Shown here piece after piece: positions 10,708 to 22,014 of a stretch of DNA of 64,000 bases. Both the position numbers and the translations under genes were made by a program. The notes beneath the pieces are model-generated. The model ran no database searches. It was given only the letters and a program-made list of their open reading frames with translations, and had not been told where the DNA came from. The stretch comes from Polyporus tsugae (lineage: Eukaryota; Basidiomycota; Agaricomycetes; Polyporales; Polyporaceae). Each line of letters opens with the position of its first letter. The stretch's first letter is position 1. The DNA is taken from positions 2,294,001 through 2,358,000 of the forward strand of contig JAHRBS010000001.1 in NCBI GenBank assembly GCA_024305745.1. The letters run 5' to 3'.

Positions 10708-13700
10708 ATGAATGGCTCTACGTCTTCTCCGCCACCTGGACGTACAATTGACATCGAACTCGGCGGACAAGAGGTCATCACAGTCGAACTGGACAGTCTC
10801 GATCCCAACCCGGACGACTTACTCGAGGTCTTGAAGGAGGGGCAATGTAAGGTCTGGATATGGACAAGGCTAGCCGCGGAGTATTGGCGTAGAGGCCTAT
10901 TGGATGCCGCCGAGAAGATCGCGAAGGCTGCATTGCAAGGTGCGTTGCCCATGCTCAATTGCATGAATTGCACCTCTTATCCTTGCAAAGTGCTCCGAGA
11001 CACAGATGCTTCTGGGTCCGGGGGCGTTTCCCCAGTATTATCCTTCCTCGCGACTCTCTCGATTGCTCAGGCTGCGAAAGCACCTAAGCTCATCCTTAAC
11101 AACGCCAGTGAGTCGCATCATATTCACTCATGTATATCACCTCATCGCCATCAGTTCACGACAGGATGGTCAAGGAGCGCCCCCGGGAAGACTATTACAA
11201 GGAGGCGACATCGTACTTCAACTCGGGAGAGCGCGCGGCAGCGGAAAGCGGCGAGTCCTATGTCATGCTCTCTTCTCTCACGCGAGGTTCGTAGATGTGA
11301 TTTGAGGAGCATGGTTGAAGCTCAATTTCATTACACAGGGATATTGCAACTCAGCTCCGGTCAGTGGGATGATGCTGCAAGGACGTTTGACTCGGTGCTC
11401 TCGGACAAGCCAACGAACGTGGTTGCATTGTTGGGAAAGGTCGGTGGTTTGTGGCGATGAACCAGTCTTCATGTTCTCACACTCCTTGGTCAGGCCAAGA
11501 TTGCATACGCTCGGCGACAATATCCCCAGTCCCTCAAACTGTTCCAGAGGGTACTACAACTAAACCCAACGTGTCTTCCGGACCCACGAATAGGTATTGG
11601 TTTGTGTCTATGGGCAATGGATCACAAGGCGAAGGCGAAGGCAGCGTGGCAACGAAGTGTCGAAGTGGTGCGTATGCAAAAACTACGCGAAAGACGGCAC
11701 GGCTGAAGTGTGGAAATAGAACCCTGAAGAATGGTCTGCGCAGCTTCTGCTCGGTCTCGAGGCGTTGAACGCCAGCAAGAACGAGAATCAGTCGGAAGAG
11801 GAGAGACGAGAAGAGTTCCTCGCGGGAACTCGTTTGATCGAGCGAGCGTTCAACGCCAACCAGAGGAACTCTGCTGCGGCAAATGCGCTGTGCGAAATCT
11901 TCCTGCAGAAGGGACAGACCAAGAGGGCGAGTGTTTCGGCTACTTTGGACCGCGCGTGCCAGCTTACCCCTCGTTGAATAGGCGTTGAAGCTGGCCGAGC
12001 GCACAATTCAGTTCGCGGACGTCAAGGGCATTCTCTGTGATGGTTACATTCGCGCTGGCAGGGTTTCACATCGAGAAAGTTCACTGCCGGATGCTACAGC
12101 GCACTTCACCAAGGCGAAGGAGGCGCGCAAGGACAGCATATTGGCAACCATTGGCTTGGCGCAAGTTCAGTTGAAAAATGGTGGGCGAGATGAGCATGTA
12201 TGCACCATGCGTTGCTGACGTGCTGCCAGACGAGACCGCCGGCGCGATCCACACACTCGACACCTTTCTCCAGACCCCTCAGAACCCCAAGTCTGTGGAG
12301 CTCATGGCTATGCTGGCGTCGATCCGTGCGACTTCACGGCCAGGTATGTCGGACAAGGACAAGCTGGAGGAGAAGGCCCGCGCACGGGACCTGTTCGACC
12401 GCGTGTGCAAGTCTATTGGTACCACCAGCGACGGTTTGGCACAGTTGAACGGCCAAGCGCAAAACCTCACCCCATCCGCACGCAAACTCGGCGAGGACAC
12501 TGACATGTACATCGAGATTGCCAAGCTCTATCAAGACGAGAGCATCGAACGGATGGAGCGCGCGTACAAGCAGGCGTTGCAGAATAGCGAGGCATCAGGG
12601 AAGACTGAACCTCGCCTTGTCAACAACCTTGGCGCACTTCAGCACCTGGAGGGCCACTTCGACGAGGCGAGGGCGATGTACGAGAATGCGCTCACGCACT
12701 CGGCGAGTCTTGACCAATCGACGGCCGAGGCGATGTCAACATCCATCCTGTACAACCTCGCTCGGGTGTATGAGGATCAGGCGGAGGTTGCTAAGGCGAA
12801 GGAAGCGTACGACAAGCTGCTGACGAGGCATCCAGAGTACGCCGACGGTGAGTGCTTCGTGGGTCCTGTTACGCTCGCGTGTTTATGTTTGTTCAGCCAA
12901 GGTCCGACAAGCACAAATGCTCGCCGACCTAAATCATTACAACGAAGCCCACGAACTCGTCAAGCAGGCGCTCGCCTCCCAGCCGAACAACCTCAACCTT
13001 CGCGCCTACTACACCTACTTCCTCGTCCAGTCCAACCAGGCCAAGTATGCCAAGGACTTCGTCTTCCTCACACTCCGCGACCACGACAAGTACGACGTGT
13101 ACTCGCTTTGCGCCGCCGGTTGGATCCAGTACCACCAAGCACGAGAGAATCGCGACCTCTCCCCAGAAGGCATCAAGGATCGTCGTCGCGGGTTCCAGCG
13201 CTCAGCTGAGTTCTACGAGAAGGCACTGCAGTTGGACCCACTGTGCGCAGTAGCTGCCCAGGGCCTCGCCATCGTCGTCGCGGAAGATGCGCTGGGAAAC
13301 CTCAGCGGCGCACTGGGGCCCATAGGTCAGGACGAGAACGCGAAGCGGATGAAGAATTCGCGGGAGGCGCTGGACATCTTTGCGAAGGTGCGCGAGTCGA
13401 TCAATGACGGCAGCGTGTATGCGAACATGGGCCACTGCTACTACGCGCGGGACGAGTTCGACAAGGCGATTGAGAGCGTGCGTGTTCCTTTTCTTCATTA
13501 ATATTCGGGCATTGTCGGGGAAGGATTGCTGACGGGGATGTTGCAGTATGAGACGGCGTCGAAACGGTTCTACAGTAATCAGAACGTGCCGGTTCTGCTC
13601 TGCCTTTGCCGTGCATGGCATGCGAAGGCGAACAAGGACCAGTCCTTTAGCGCGATGACCACGGCGTTGCAGTACGCCCAGAAGGTGATGCATTCACGTG

Positions 13701-14714
13701 AAGCGCTGCGTACTTCCGCTGACCCCAATCGCGTTTAAACAGGCATTGCACCTGCATCCCTTCGACAAGGCCATCCTGTATAACATTGCCATGATCCAGC
13801 AAAAGGCCGCCGAGTTGCTCATATCAGTACCGCCCGCTAAGCGATCGCTCAAGGATCTGCAGAAGGCCATCGAGCAGGCTGGGCACGCTCAGAAACTGTT
13901 TGCCTCTCTAGCCGCGGACAAGTCTCAGCTGGTGCCCTACAGTCGCGACATCGCCGATCAGCGCCGGAAGTATGGTGAGAGCATGCTGCGTAGGTGCGAG
14001 GAACACCTCGCGACACAGAGGCAGTGGGAGGCGGACGCGCAGGCCAAGATCGAGGCCGCGCGGCAGAGACGGCAGGAAGAGAAGGACCGGCAGGACGCGG
14101 CAGAGGTACGTTTCCATCGTCGCCAAGTTCTCACTGCGGGGGTGCGAGGCGTGAACTAATCTTGTTCCGATCGTCAGCGTGTACGCCAGGAGGAGCTCCG
14201 CAAGCAGGCTGAGAAGCTGGCGGAGGAGCGGCGGATCGCGAGGGAGCAGGCGCAGGAGTGGACCCGGGAGGTGAAGCGGATGGAGAGCGACGAGGAGAGG
14301 GAGAAGGTAGCGAAGAAGGCGAAACGCGGGAAGCGGTCGGAGCATGTCAGCGGGGACGAGGGCGTCGAGGGCGAGCCGAAGCAGAAGAAGAGGCGGGGCA
14401 AGCTCAAGAAGTCGTCGGATTCGGGGGCGGAGAACGAGGCTGAGGCGCTGTTCAGCGGTGACGAGGAGGAGCAGAAGCCTCGAAAGGTTCGTTGGCTTCG
14501 TTGTCTTGGCATAGGAGGCTAATCTGACTGTGAGTCTTGCAGCGCACGAAGAAGCGAGCTGTTCGGGACGATGACGATGACGAGCCTGCGGCGAGCGCAC
14601 CTCGTAAAAAGCAATAGTAAGTCATCCTCAATCAAATGCTATCCCGCCCCTCATCCGCACGTCCACAGCAAAAGCAAAGAGACCATATCAGACTCCGATG
14701 AGGAGATGTCATGA
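10708..14714 (+). CDS. CTR9: Paf1 complex subunit Ctr9 (TPR protein)
   Basis: Ctr9 is the tetratricopeptide scaffold of the Paf1 complex, which travels with RNA polymerase II and supports histone modification. Fourteen exons sum to 3291 bases, 1096 residues, the usual family size. The start MNGSTSSPPPGRTIDIELGG is followed by the conserved LEVLKEGQCKVWIWTRLA. TPR repeats run from about residue 150 to 900 (for example VNNLGALQHLEGHFDEARAM, ANMGHCYYARDEFDKAIES), then a coiled, highly charged tail with Lys/Arg and Asp/Glu clusters and an end SKETISDSDEEMS. Intron 6 (11927-11981) starts with GC instead of GT. The final intron (14617-14668) splits a TA|C codon so that retention gives an immediate TAG. 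Intact; a decayed copy of its middle lies at 18150-18850. Confidence 0.96.
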
Positions 14715-14798
14715 GTTCCGTCGCCTATGCTATGTAGATATCTGGCTTTGTATGTGCTTTGTGTAACCAACCCATCGTAGTAGATTTGTAATGACTGG

Positions 14799-15327
14799 CT
14801 ATGCATTCGCCCAATCCAGTCCCAACATATCTCGTTTCTCCCCTCGCACAGCGCTCTCCACGGCTTCTGCGAGCTCTCGTAAAGCTTTTCGGTCTTCCTC
14901 CGAGGCTGCTCCGACGGATGCGAGGGTGTGGTTTCTTGATCCGCCCACTCCAAGAGCTTCCTGTATCGCCAGTTCGCGATCTTCACCTCTTAGCTTGTCG
15001 ATGGAGAGCAAAGTTTCCCGTAGCCGAGGGTTAGAACCAATGATTCGACGAATCGGAGGCGACATAGCTGCGTATAAAAACGTCGAGCTACGTGCAAGCA
15101 AGTAATAGATAAGTTGTTAACGAACCGATGGCCTCGTACTGAGGGATTTGGATAGGCTTAGGGTCGTCGCGTTTGAGCGGGTCCGGGAACGCCGACTCCT
15201 CGGGAACATATGGCCATCTCAACGACGCTAGTGTTCTTATTGGTGGACGTGGTCCCTCTTCAGATACGTCTGCATCCGACGCAGACGTCTCGGCGGCTGG
15301 TCCTGAGATGCCGAGAGTCAATGTCAT
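14799..15327 (-). CDS. HIT zinc-finger (ZNHIT3/Hit1)-like C-terminal domain protein, N-terminus unresolved
   Basis: Two exons (15126-15327, 14799-15067; 58-base intron) give 156 residues: LRWPYVPEESAFPDPLKRDD, IPQYEAIAMSPPIRRIIGS, LLSIDKLRGEDRELAIQEAL and the end LDWANA. I relate this to the C-terminal part of fungal HIT-finger proteins that act in box C/D snoRNP assembly; this is from family memory, moderately sure. The expected N-terminal zinc finger with paired cysteines is not readable: the minus-strand DNA just upstream (15340-15420) vaguely resembles it but with Cys codons changed and a stop. Either the start lies in exons I could not find, or the gene has lost its finger. The chosen ATG at 15327 follows an in-place acceptor (CTAG), which favours missing upstream exons. 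It is tail to tail with CTR9, 84 bases apart. Confidence 0.5.
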
Positions 15328-15399
15328 CTAGTTCAAGTGAGGAACAAGGGGGTCCCGCGTGGCGGCACACCTTCTATACGAGGTACAACAAGCACTTCA

Positions 15400-17190
15400 T
15401 GTTGCAACACCGTAGTTTTGCAAGTCTCTAGATAAAATTTCCTGTGAGTGCAACACGGAGACAGCACTGGTATGGGTCAGAGTGACCTTTGTGTTGTTTG
15501 TAGCAAGGTACCGAGCAGCTGGTCAAACCGCTTTGTCAGTATCTCAACAAGAAGGATACAAATCGTTCTCATCTGCTAGACTACAGTGCACTTGGAGCAC
15601 GTATATTTGGACTCGGCGGACTCGCACACTTGGCATGGTGCACGTTTGGGTGGAGCCATGGCCTGGGTGCCTTTAGGATAGTACCCCTTTTGATCAGCAA
15701 CTCACGGACTTGATACCGCAGTTTATGCCGAACGTAAAGAACCCACGGGATACTGCCGTGAGTGCGATGGGTATGCCAAGGGTATGGTTCTGTTGAAGTT
15801 GGTCGCCGGCGCAGCGAGAACTGCTATTTTGGGACTGGGGATCAAGTTCCCACGTCTCTTGTTCTCGACCATCTTCGCCGGGTGGACCAACACTCTGTAA
15901 CTTTCGTCCGCTGTCATTCGTGCCCCCGGAAGCCGGGTTGCGATCCCTGCGACAACATTCCAATTTAATTTCTTCCCAAATTTGTTGCGCATTTTCAGCT
16001 ATTATATGCTAACGACTTACCGCACGACACAACTCGAAGACGAAAGACACGGCGACTTCTGCGACGTGGACTGTGTACGACTCCACGGAGATTGTTCGAC
16101 AGAGTTACTTGATGTCACTGTAGCTATTTCTGTCGACAACCATCTTCGAAAGGGACTACCTTTTAACCGTGGACTGGGAATATCCGCGCTGCGCTCCTTC
16201 AAGTTCGCCGGGGTTCCGGGTGAGCTCAGCTTGATCCCCACAGTACTAGTGCTCATGTTACGTTCTCAGAGACAGAACAACGGTGGCCAGTACGTGACGA
16301 GGGATTTCGTATTCCTCTGTGTGGGATCTGATTGTAGCCTTATTTGCACTAGGATTCCGCGGCACAAGAGGTCTGTGTACCCCTCACCGTTGGATACGCC
16401 GGTACAATACTGCGTTTCTACCAACTATCGCGCGCAATGCGCAGCTCAGTACGTAGTGACTACGTGCCCCCGACGTCTACCACTGTTGGCGTTAAATGTT
16501 GAGGCCAACACGTAGATCTTGAGTTCCTATCGACCTCGGCATTCGTCCTTGCGGAAAAACTCCATCAAGGGATCTTCGGACATGCCATTCGAGGATTTCA
16601 GGTTCCCAGACGTATACCTCCAGAAGTGGAACCGTGTTCCAATTCCTCTATTAAGTCATCTGTTTCGAGCCCCACAAGCGTCGGCTCCGGCGGAAGGGTT
16701 TCCGGTACAAGGCGTCGAGTGTACGTGCGACGCTTGAATTCCATCAAAACCCCACTGCACGGAGGCCGATGGCCAAACTCATTGGTCGATCAATGGTGCC
16801 TCGAGCTCTCTTCGGGGTGCTTCCGTTGTGTGAGTCTCTCCGGCCGCGTCTCTGTGCACAGACCTTGGAGGTACACACGCGAGCTTATATTTTCTTCTGG
16901 ACATGGTGCTGAACATCGAGCACTTTGACAGATATTGTGCACTACCATCGCCAGTCTTTCCCTTGGTCTACACGGGATTACGGTTGATGGTCTCCCGGCG
17001 CCTTGGTCTATACGTCACCAAATATGTGCATAGGCATCTCGAACACGATCGGGCCTGCGACGAGAAACCACAGTCTTGAACCGTCCATGGGGGTATAAAG
17101 GGGGTTTGAGACTGCAAGAGTCTGCAGAACTCGTCCGTCATCAAGTCTCCCCCGCAGTTTCATCCCCGTTCCAATCACTGCGCTTGCCAC
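15400..17190. other. Degenerate stretch, nothing identified
   Basis: Open frames here (for example 15982-16515 plus and 15723-15992 minus) show no recognised family and no consistent splice linkage. The stretch borders decayed genes and may be relic DNA. A TATAAA at 17094-17099 lies 93 bases before the peroxidase relic start and looks like its former TATA box. Confidence 0.4.
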
Positions 17191-17191
17191 C

Positions 17192-18130
17192 ATGTTCTGC
17201 AAGGCCATCGTCGCTCTCGCCTCCCTCGCTGTCTTGGTTTCCGCTGTGCCGATGCGCCGTGCTACCTGCAGCAGCGGTCGCACCGCCACGAACGCTGTTG
17301 TGAGTTTACTGCTCAACTTCCCGTTGGCTCACGTACGGCTGACCCGCTACGCAGTGCTGTGTTTGGTTTGACGTCTTGGACGACATTCAACAGAACTTGT
17401 GGGTGCCCTATTCCACCGTAGGTCCAAGAAATCGCATCTCACAGTTCCCAGGTTTGACAACGCAGAGTGCGACGAGGATGCGCATGGGGTAAGGATAACG
17501 CCGTTAGCGGGAGAATACTCCGTATGTGCTGATGTGCCTTTCCATGCAGTCGCTGCGTGTAAGGGCCTTTATGGACTTCCTTTAGTGCGAAAATTCGACC
17601 TTCGCATCCAGTTGACCTTCCACGACGCCGTCGGCTTTTCTCCTAACCTCACGGCCCAGGGCAAGTTCGGGTGAGTTTTTGTTTACTCGATGTCCCAAAC
17701 TTGGCTAATCTGTGGCTGGTAAGTAAACAATGCAATGATTCCCCTCCCTCACCATCTGAACTTCTACAGACGGCTCCGTAATGGCCTTCGCTTAAATAGA
17801 GCCTGAGACCAACTTCAATCAGCACTAGAAACCCTGTATGGCCTCCTCAGCTGACAAACCGCCCAGATGCCAACGTTGGGGTTGACGAGATTGTCGAGAC
17901 CCAGCGCCCCTTTGCACTCAAGCATAACGTCCGAGTCTCTTTCGGCGACTTGTGAGTCCACTATCTTCTGCCACTACTGAAGATTTATATTATCTTGTCG
18001 GATAGCATCCAATTCGCTGCTGGCGGCCCGCGCCTCCAGTTCCTCGCTGGCCGTTCGAACATTTCCTAACCCTCGCCTGACCTACTCGTCCCCGAGCCAT
18101 CGGACCCTACAGATATTTTTCATTACAACA
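17192..18130 (+). pseudogene. Class II heme peroxidase relic, N-terminal half
   Basis: The parent was a secreted lignin-modifying-type peroxidase. The signal peptide survives (MFCKAIVALASLAVLVSAVP), then ATCSSGRTATNAV and, after a 50-60 base intron, CCVWFDVLDDIQQNL with the usual paired cysteines. The next piece (about 17450-17490) keeps ECDEDAH from the calcium/heme-loop region. The distal heme helix reads IQLTFHDAVGFSPNLTAQGKFG: the distal His is present, but the Arg four positions before it is Gln. DGSVMAFA follows and runs into TAA at about 17790. Later pieces NVGVDEIVETQRPFALKHNV, IQFA and GGPRLQFLAGRSN are separated by frame breaks, with about 20 bases missing where a conserved Cys should be. 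The C-terminal half with the proximal His is absent; inverted CTR9-derived DNA begins instead. Confidence 0.88.
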
Positions 18131-18149
18131 GCTTGGGGACCGGGCTCGT

Positions 18150-18850
18150 GAACTTGGTCGTAAGTAGTCTGAGACCTATTACACTGGGGCACCCTGCCGG
18201 CGAGTCCTTCATCTGATCATATTCGCGTTCTCGTCCTGACCATGCAGCCCCACCGTGCGGCTGAGACCCGAGGTTGCCAAGCGGATCGTCCGCAGCAGCA
18301 ATGGCGAGGTCCTGGGCAGCCACTACTGTACGCAGTACGGACTGCGTGCACGTGCACAGCTGGAGTGCCATCTCGTATGGAGAACTCGGCCGATCGCCGG
18401 AAGAGTCAATCCGGGACAGCGATCTTTGATGTCTTGTACATACTGTAAGGAGAGATCGCCATTCCGAGTCTCGCGTGCTTGGTGGCATTGTCATATTGCA
18501 TTATGTAAACTAAGCACACGTCATACTTGTCGTGGTTGCGGAGAGCGAGAAAGACGAAGTCCTTGCCAGCATTCTTGGGCTGGTGGGCCTGGACACTTTA
18601 GTACTTAGCCCCTGCTTGATGAGTTCGTGCGGTTCATGACTGTTTCGTTGTACTGATGTAAATGTAAGTAGGTCGGCGAGCATTTGGCACTTGCGCTTGT
18701 CGGACTTTGGGGTTGAAGCAACTGAGATCGATAAGGACTCGGTGAGCGTAACGAGACCAATGAAACATTCACCGTCATATTCTGGATGCCTCGTAGTACC
18801 TGTACGCATGGTGCTCGTACAGACTTGCGTACAGAGCCTATTGAGATCAA
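18150..18850 (-). pseudogene. Inverted decayed partial copy of CTR9
   Basis: Read on the minus strand this matches the CTR9 gene at about 12800-13390 at the DNA level, including the intron at 12848-12896. Examples are HPEYDGECFIGLVTL against HPEYADGECFVGPVTL, where the latter half is intron, then CQMLADL for AQMLADL, HELIKQGL for HELVKQAL, GKDFVFL.LR.HDKYDV, and AAQDLAIAAADDPLGNL for AAQGLAIVVAEDALGNL. Because the intron is kept, it arose by DNA duplication, not by reverse transcription. It has frameshifts, stops and internal losses and cannot be functional. It starts directly where the peroxidase relic ends. Confidence 0.85.
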
Positions 18851-20017
18851 GCATGCCCTACTTAGTCAGCACAAACGGCGGGTCCGAGGACACATGCGGC
18901 ATGTGGCCATGGTCGTTCAGCAAGAGGACCAGGGACTGACCAGTACTGACCTATCACTGACCAGGGCATGGCCTGGCGTTCTAACCAGTGGGTTCAGCGG
19001 AACACATGCAGTGCGGTTTGTTGTCATCTGTGAAAGTGGCTACCCCTGCAGAGGCATGATCGCGTTCCATGCTGTGGCATTGGCATGTCGCAAAACCAAC
19101 TGACGGTAGACACATGGACTGCCGATATGCGGCTGCCTTATCTGAGTCGCCACTGATGGATCGGTGCAGGAACGGGCGTGACGTACCTTTCGGCCCAGGG
19201 CCTCGTATCATATGTATGTACACAAGTGGGGTAAGTAATAAACAACTTGAACGAGGAGCAAGCACGTATCGTGAATGGCAATGCGGGTGCTTCGTGTCGG
19301 GGATGATCGATATCTGGCGCGGTCATAGGTCGGACGGAAGGCGTGTGCGACCACCGATCGACCTACTACAGTACTCGAAGCGTGTTGGGTGAGATAGCTA
19401 CACCCGTTGAGGAACCTTCGGTGCTTGATGTCGTATCACCGCGTTCGCCGATGCCTCCCACACTGTATGTGATTGAGCATCATCGAGGCTTCGTGAGGCC
19501 GTGGTAGCGACAACTGTCAATGGATCAACGCTGCTCTGCCACTAAGTAGGACTGCAGACTTCTCGACGATTGCATTGCACGTTGAACGTCAATTGAACCC
19601 CTGCCGAAATCTGGGAGATCTGGTCGCTGTCGGTCAGGTACAAGAGACCGTATGGCGGTCCAACTCAGCTGGCATTTGTGGCGCTGCTTCGTCTCCATCC
19701 CAACATGTCCTCCACACTCAAGTCGCGAACCAGATACCCGGCGAAATGAAACATCCTCGCTCACGCGGCAAACAATGAGTTTCTCTTGATTGCTGACCTC
19801 GCGTCGTCTCCCCAGATGGGAGCTATCTAGGCGACGCACCATGTGGACCACCCGTTGCAGCTCCCCTGCTCCCTTTCCGTTCGCGCTCTCCTCCCATCCA
19901 GCAACTGCATAAATACCGACCAACCAACCCTTCCGTTCTTTACCAGGACTTCTCCTCCTGTTCCCTGCAGCTCCCTGAAGACCTCGCCTTCCGGCCTCTC
20001 TTCTCGCATCGTTCATC
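18851..20017. promoter_or_regulatory. Upstream region of the secreted aspartic protease
   Basis: No coding frame stands out in about 1.1 kb. CATAAATA at 19908-19915, about 105 bases before the protease start, is a good TATA-box candidate, followed by CT-rich DNA (19955-20010) typical of highly expressed fungal genes. Confidence 0.5.
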
Positions 20018-21467
20018 ATGTTCTGCAAGGCCACCCTCCTCACCGTTGCCCTCGCCCTCATGGCGTCCGCGAGCCCCGTCACCACAAAGACCGGCATCCG
20101 CGTTCCCATTGAGAAGCGCTCCTCCCTCACCAACCAGGACGGTACCTTCAACCACGACAAGGCCATCATCCAAACGGTCAAGACCCTCAAGTACGCATCC
20201 TTTCATCTGCTCATTCCATGACGTAAAATGCTGACGTGCCCTGTCCTCTCCGCCTTCCAGCAAGCACCGTGCGAACCTGATCAACCTCGAGAAGAACGTC
20301 GGCTCGCATGTCTTCAAGGCTGGTGCCGTCATCAAGCCTCTCGCCCAGCTCCCCGAGCACCTCGCCAAGCGTCAGTCCGAGTCCCTCACCGACGAGGAGA
20401 GCGACACCGAGTGGGCCGGCTCGATCTCCATCGGCACCCCCGCCCAGAAGTTCCTCATCGACTTCGACACCGGCTCCTCCGACCTCTGGGTCCCGAGCTC
20501 CTCTTGCTCTAGCTCCACCTGCAAGGCCAAGCACAGGTTCACCGCGAGCAAGTCCTCCTCCGCCTCCAAGCAGTCCGGCTCCTTCTCCATCCAGTATGCC
20601 GACGGCTCCACTGTGTCTGGCCCCGTCTACACCGACACCGTCACCGTCGCTGGTGTCTCTGTCGACTCGCAGGCCTTCTCGCCCGTGACGACGCTCTCTA
20701 GCTCCTTTAGCACCGACCCCATCGATGGTATCCTCGGCCTCGCCTTCCCCGCCATCTCCAACCTCAACGCGGTATGTCCCCTGACTCCCACTCTTCCCTG
20801 TTCCTTAACTCATTCGATCCCCACAGAACCCCTTCTTCGTCTCTGCCATCGAAGAGGGTGCTGTCGACCAGGGTGTCTTCGGCTTCAAGCTCGCCTCCAG
20901 CGGCTCCGAGCTTTACCTCGGCGGCACCAACGACGAGCTCTACTCGGGCTCGATCGAGTACCACGACGTCGACACCTCCACTGGCTTCTGGCAGATCACC
21001 GGCGCCAAGGCGTACGTGAACGGCAAGGCGGTCGCCACCGGTTTCGAGACCATCGTCGACTCGGGCACCACTCTCATGTACGGTCCGCCTGCCGCGATCA
21101 AGAAGCTCTTCGCGTCTGTCTCCGGCTCCGGCGTGTACGACTCGAGCCAGGGCTACTACTACTACCCCTGCAACTCGCCCCCCAGCCTCGCGTTCTCCTG
21201 GGGCGGCAAGCAGTGGAAGATCTCCGCCGCCAAGTGAGTTTCCCTCCTTCGCGCGCGCATACATTTGACTAAACGACGAATCCTCCCCACTCTAGCCTCA
21301 ACCTCGGTGAGACCAAGACTGGCTCCGGCAAGTGCGTCAGCGCGCTCGCGGGCCAGGACACCGGCCTGGGGGACAACGTCTGGCTGATCGGCGACGCGTT
21401 CATGAAGAACGTCTACACCGCGTTCTCCTTCGACGACAGCGCTGTAGGCTTCGCCGCGCTCGCCTGA
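20018..21467 (+). CDS. Secreted pepsin-like aspartic protease (family A1, polyporopepsin-type)
   Basis: This is an extracellular acid endopeptidase. Four exons with introns 20191-20260, 20772-20828 and 21234-21295 join in frame. A signal peptide (MFCKATLLTVALALMASASP) is followed by a propeptide that ends in a basic site LAKRQ, then the mature enzyme. The two catalytic aspartates are in FDTGSSDLWVPSSSC and ETIVDSGTTLMYGP. The flap tyrosine is in IQYADGSTVSG. The end is WLIGDAFMKNVYTAFSFDDS.VGFAALA, as in the polyporopepsin group. The length, about 419 residues, is normal. The last intron has a TGACTAAAC branch site. A strong codon bias toward C in third positions suggests high expression. No lesion is seen. 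Confidence 0.95.
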
Positions 21468-22014
21468 GCGACGCCCGCACGTTCGCCCGACCCGCACGAC
21501 CTGTATGATAGCCACGGCGAGGAGGAGGAGCATACCGCGGTCGCGCGGTATGGGCGCAAAGCCCATCCGAGCGGCCTCCGAAGCCGTTTGTAGCTGTACG
21601 ACCCGCCCCGACCCACTCACGTATATTGACGCACATCCCTTCCCATCCCGTCATTAGCATACCCCCGCATTGCATCGCGTTCGAACCTCCTACATACCAC
21701 TCTGGTTCGCTTATTCGCTGTCGGTATTTAGCTCAATGGCATGCTTTGCGCACTCGGATAGCCTTTCGTCGGAGTGGTGGTCCCCGGTGCCGGCCAATTT
21801 TGTGCTTGAAGGAAGGAAGTACCAACTGCGTCGTGCATTCTAGCGGATATAGCGGCCGGAATAGCCCCAAGCTAAGTACTGTGTAAGACTTCGAGCGGGG
21901 CTGCCAGATACATCGTTGACGCAGAGTAACGTAACCAATGGAAGCAGATAAGAATCTATGAAAGACACATCTCCCATGGCATGATACATACACCGAGACT
22001 CCAACGCACTGCAT
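21468..22014. other. 3' flank of the protease
   Basis: This is the untranslated tail of the protease gene and spacer. No coding frame or tRNA fold is supported; the TTAGCTCAATGG near 21730 resembles a tRNA A-box but has no matching B-box. Confidence 0.5.

Noticed and set aside
21670..21745. Possible tRNA (A-box-like TTAGCTCAATGG and GTTCGAACC)
   Set aside because: The two boxes are in the wrong order for either strand and no cloverleaf stems form.
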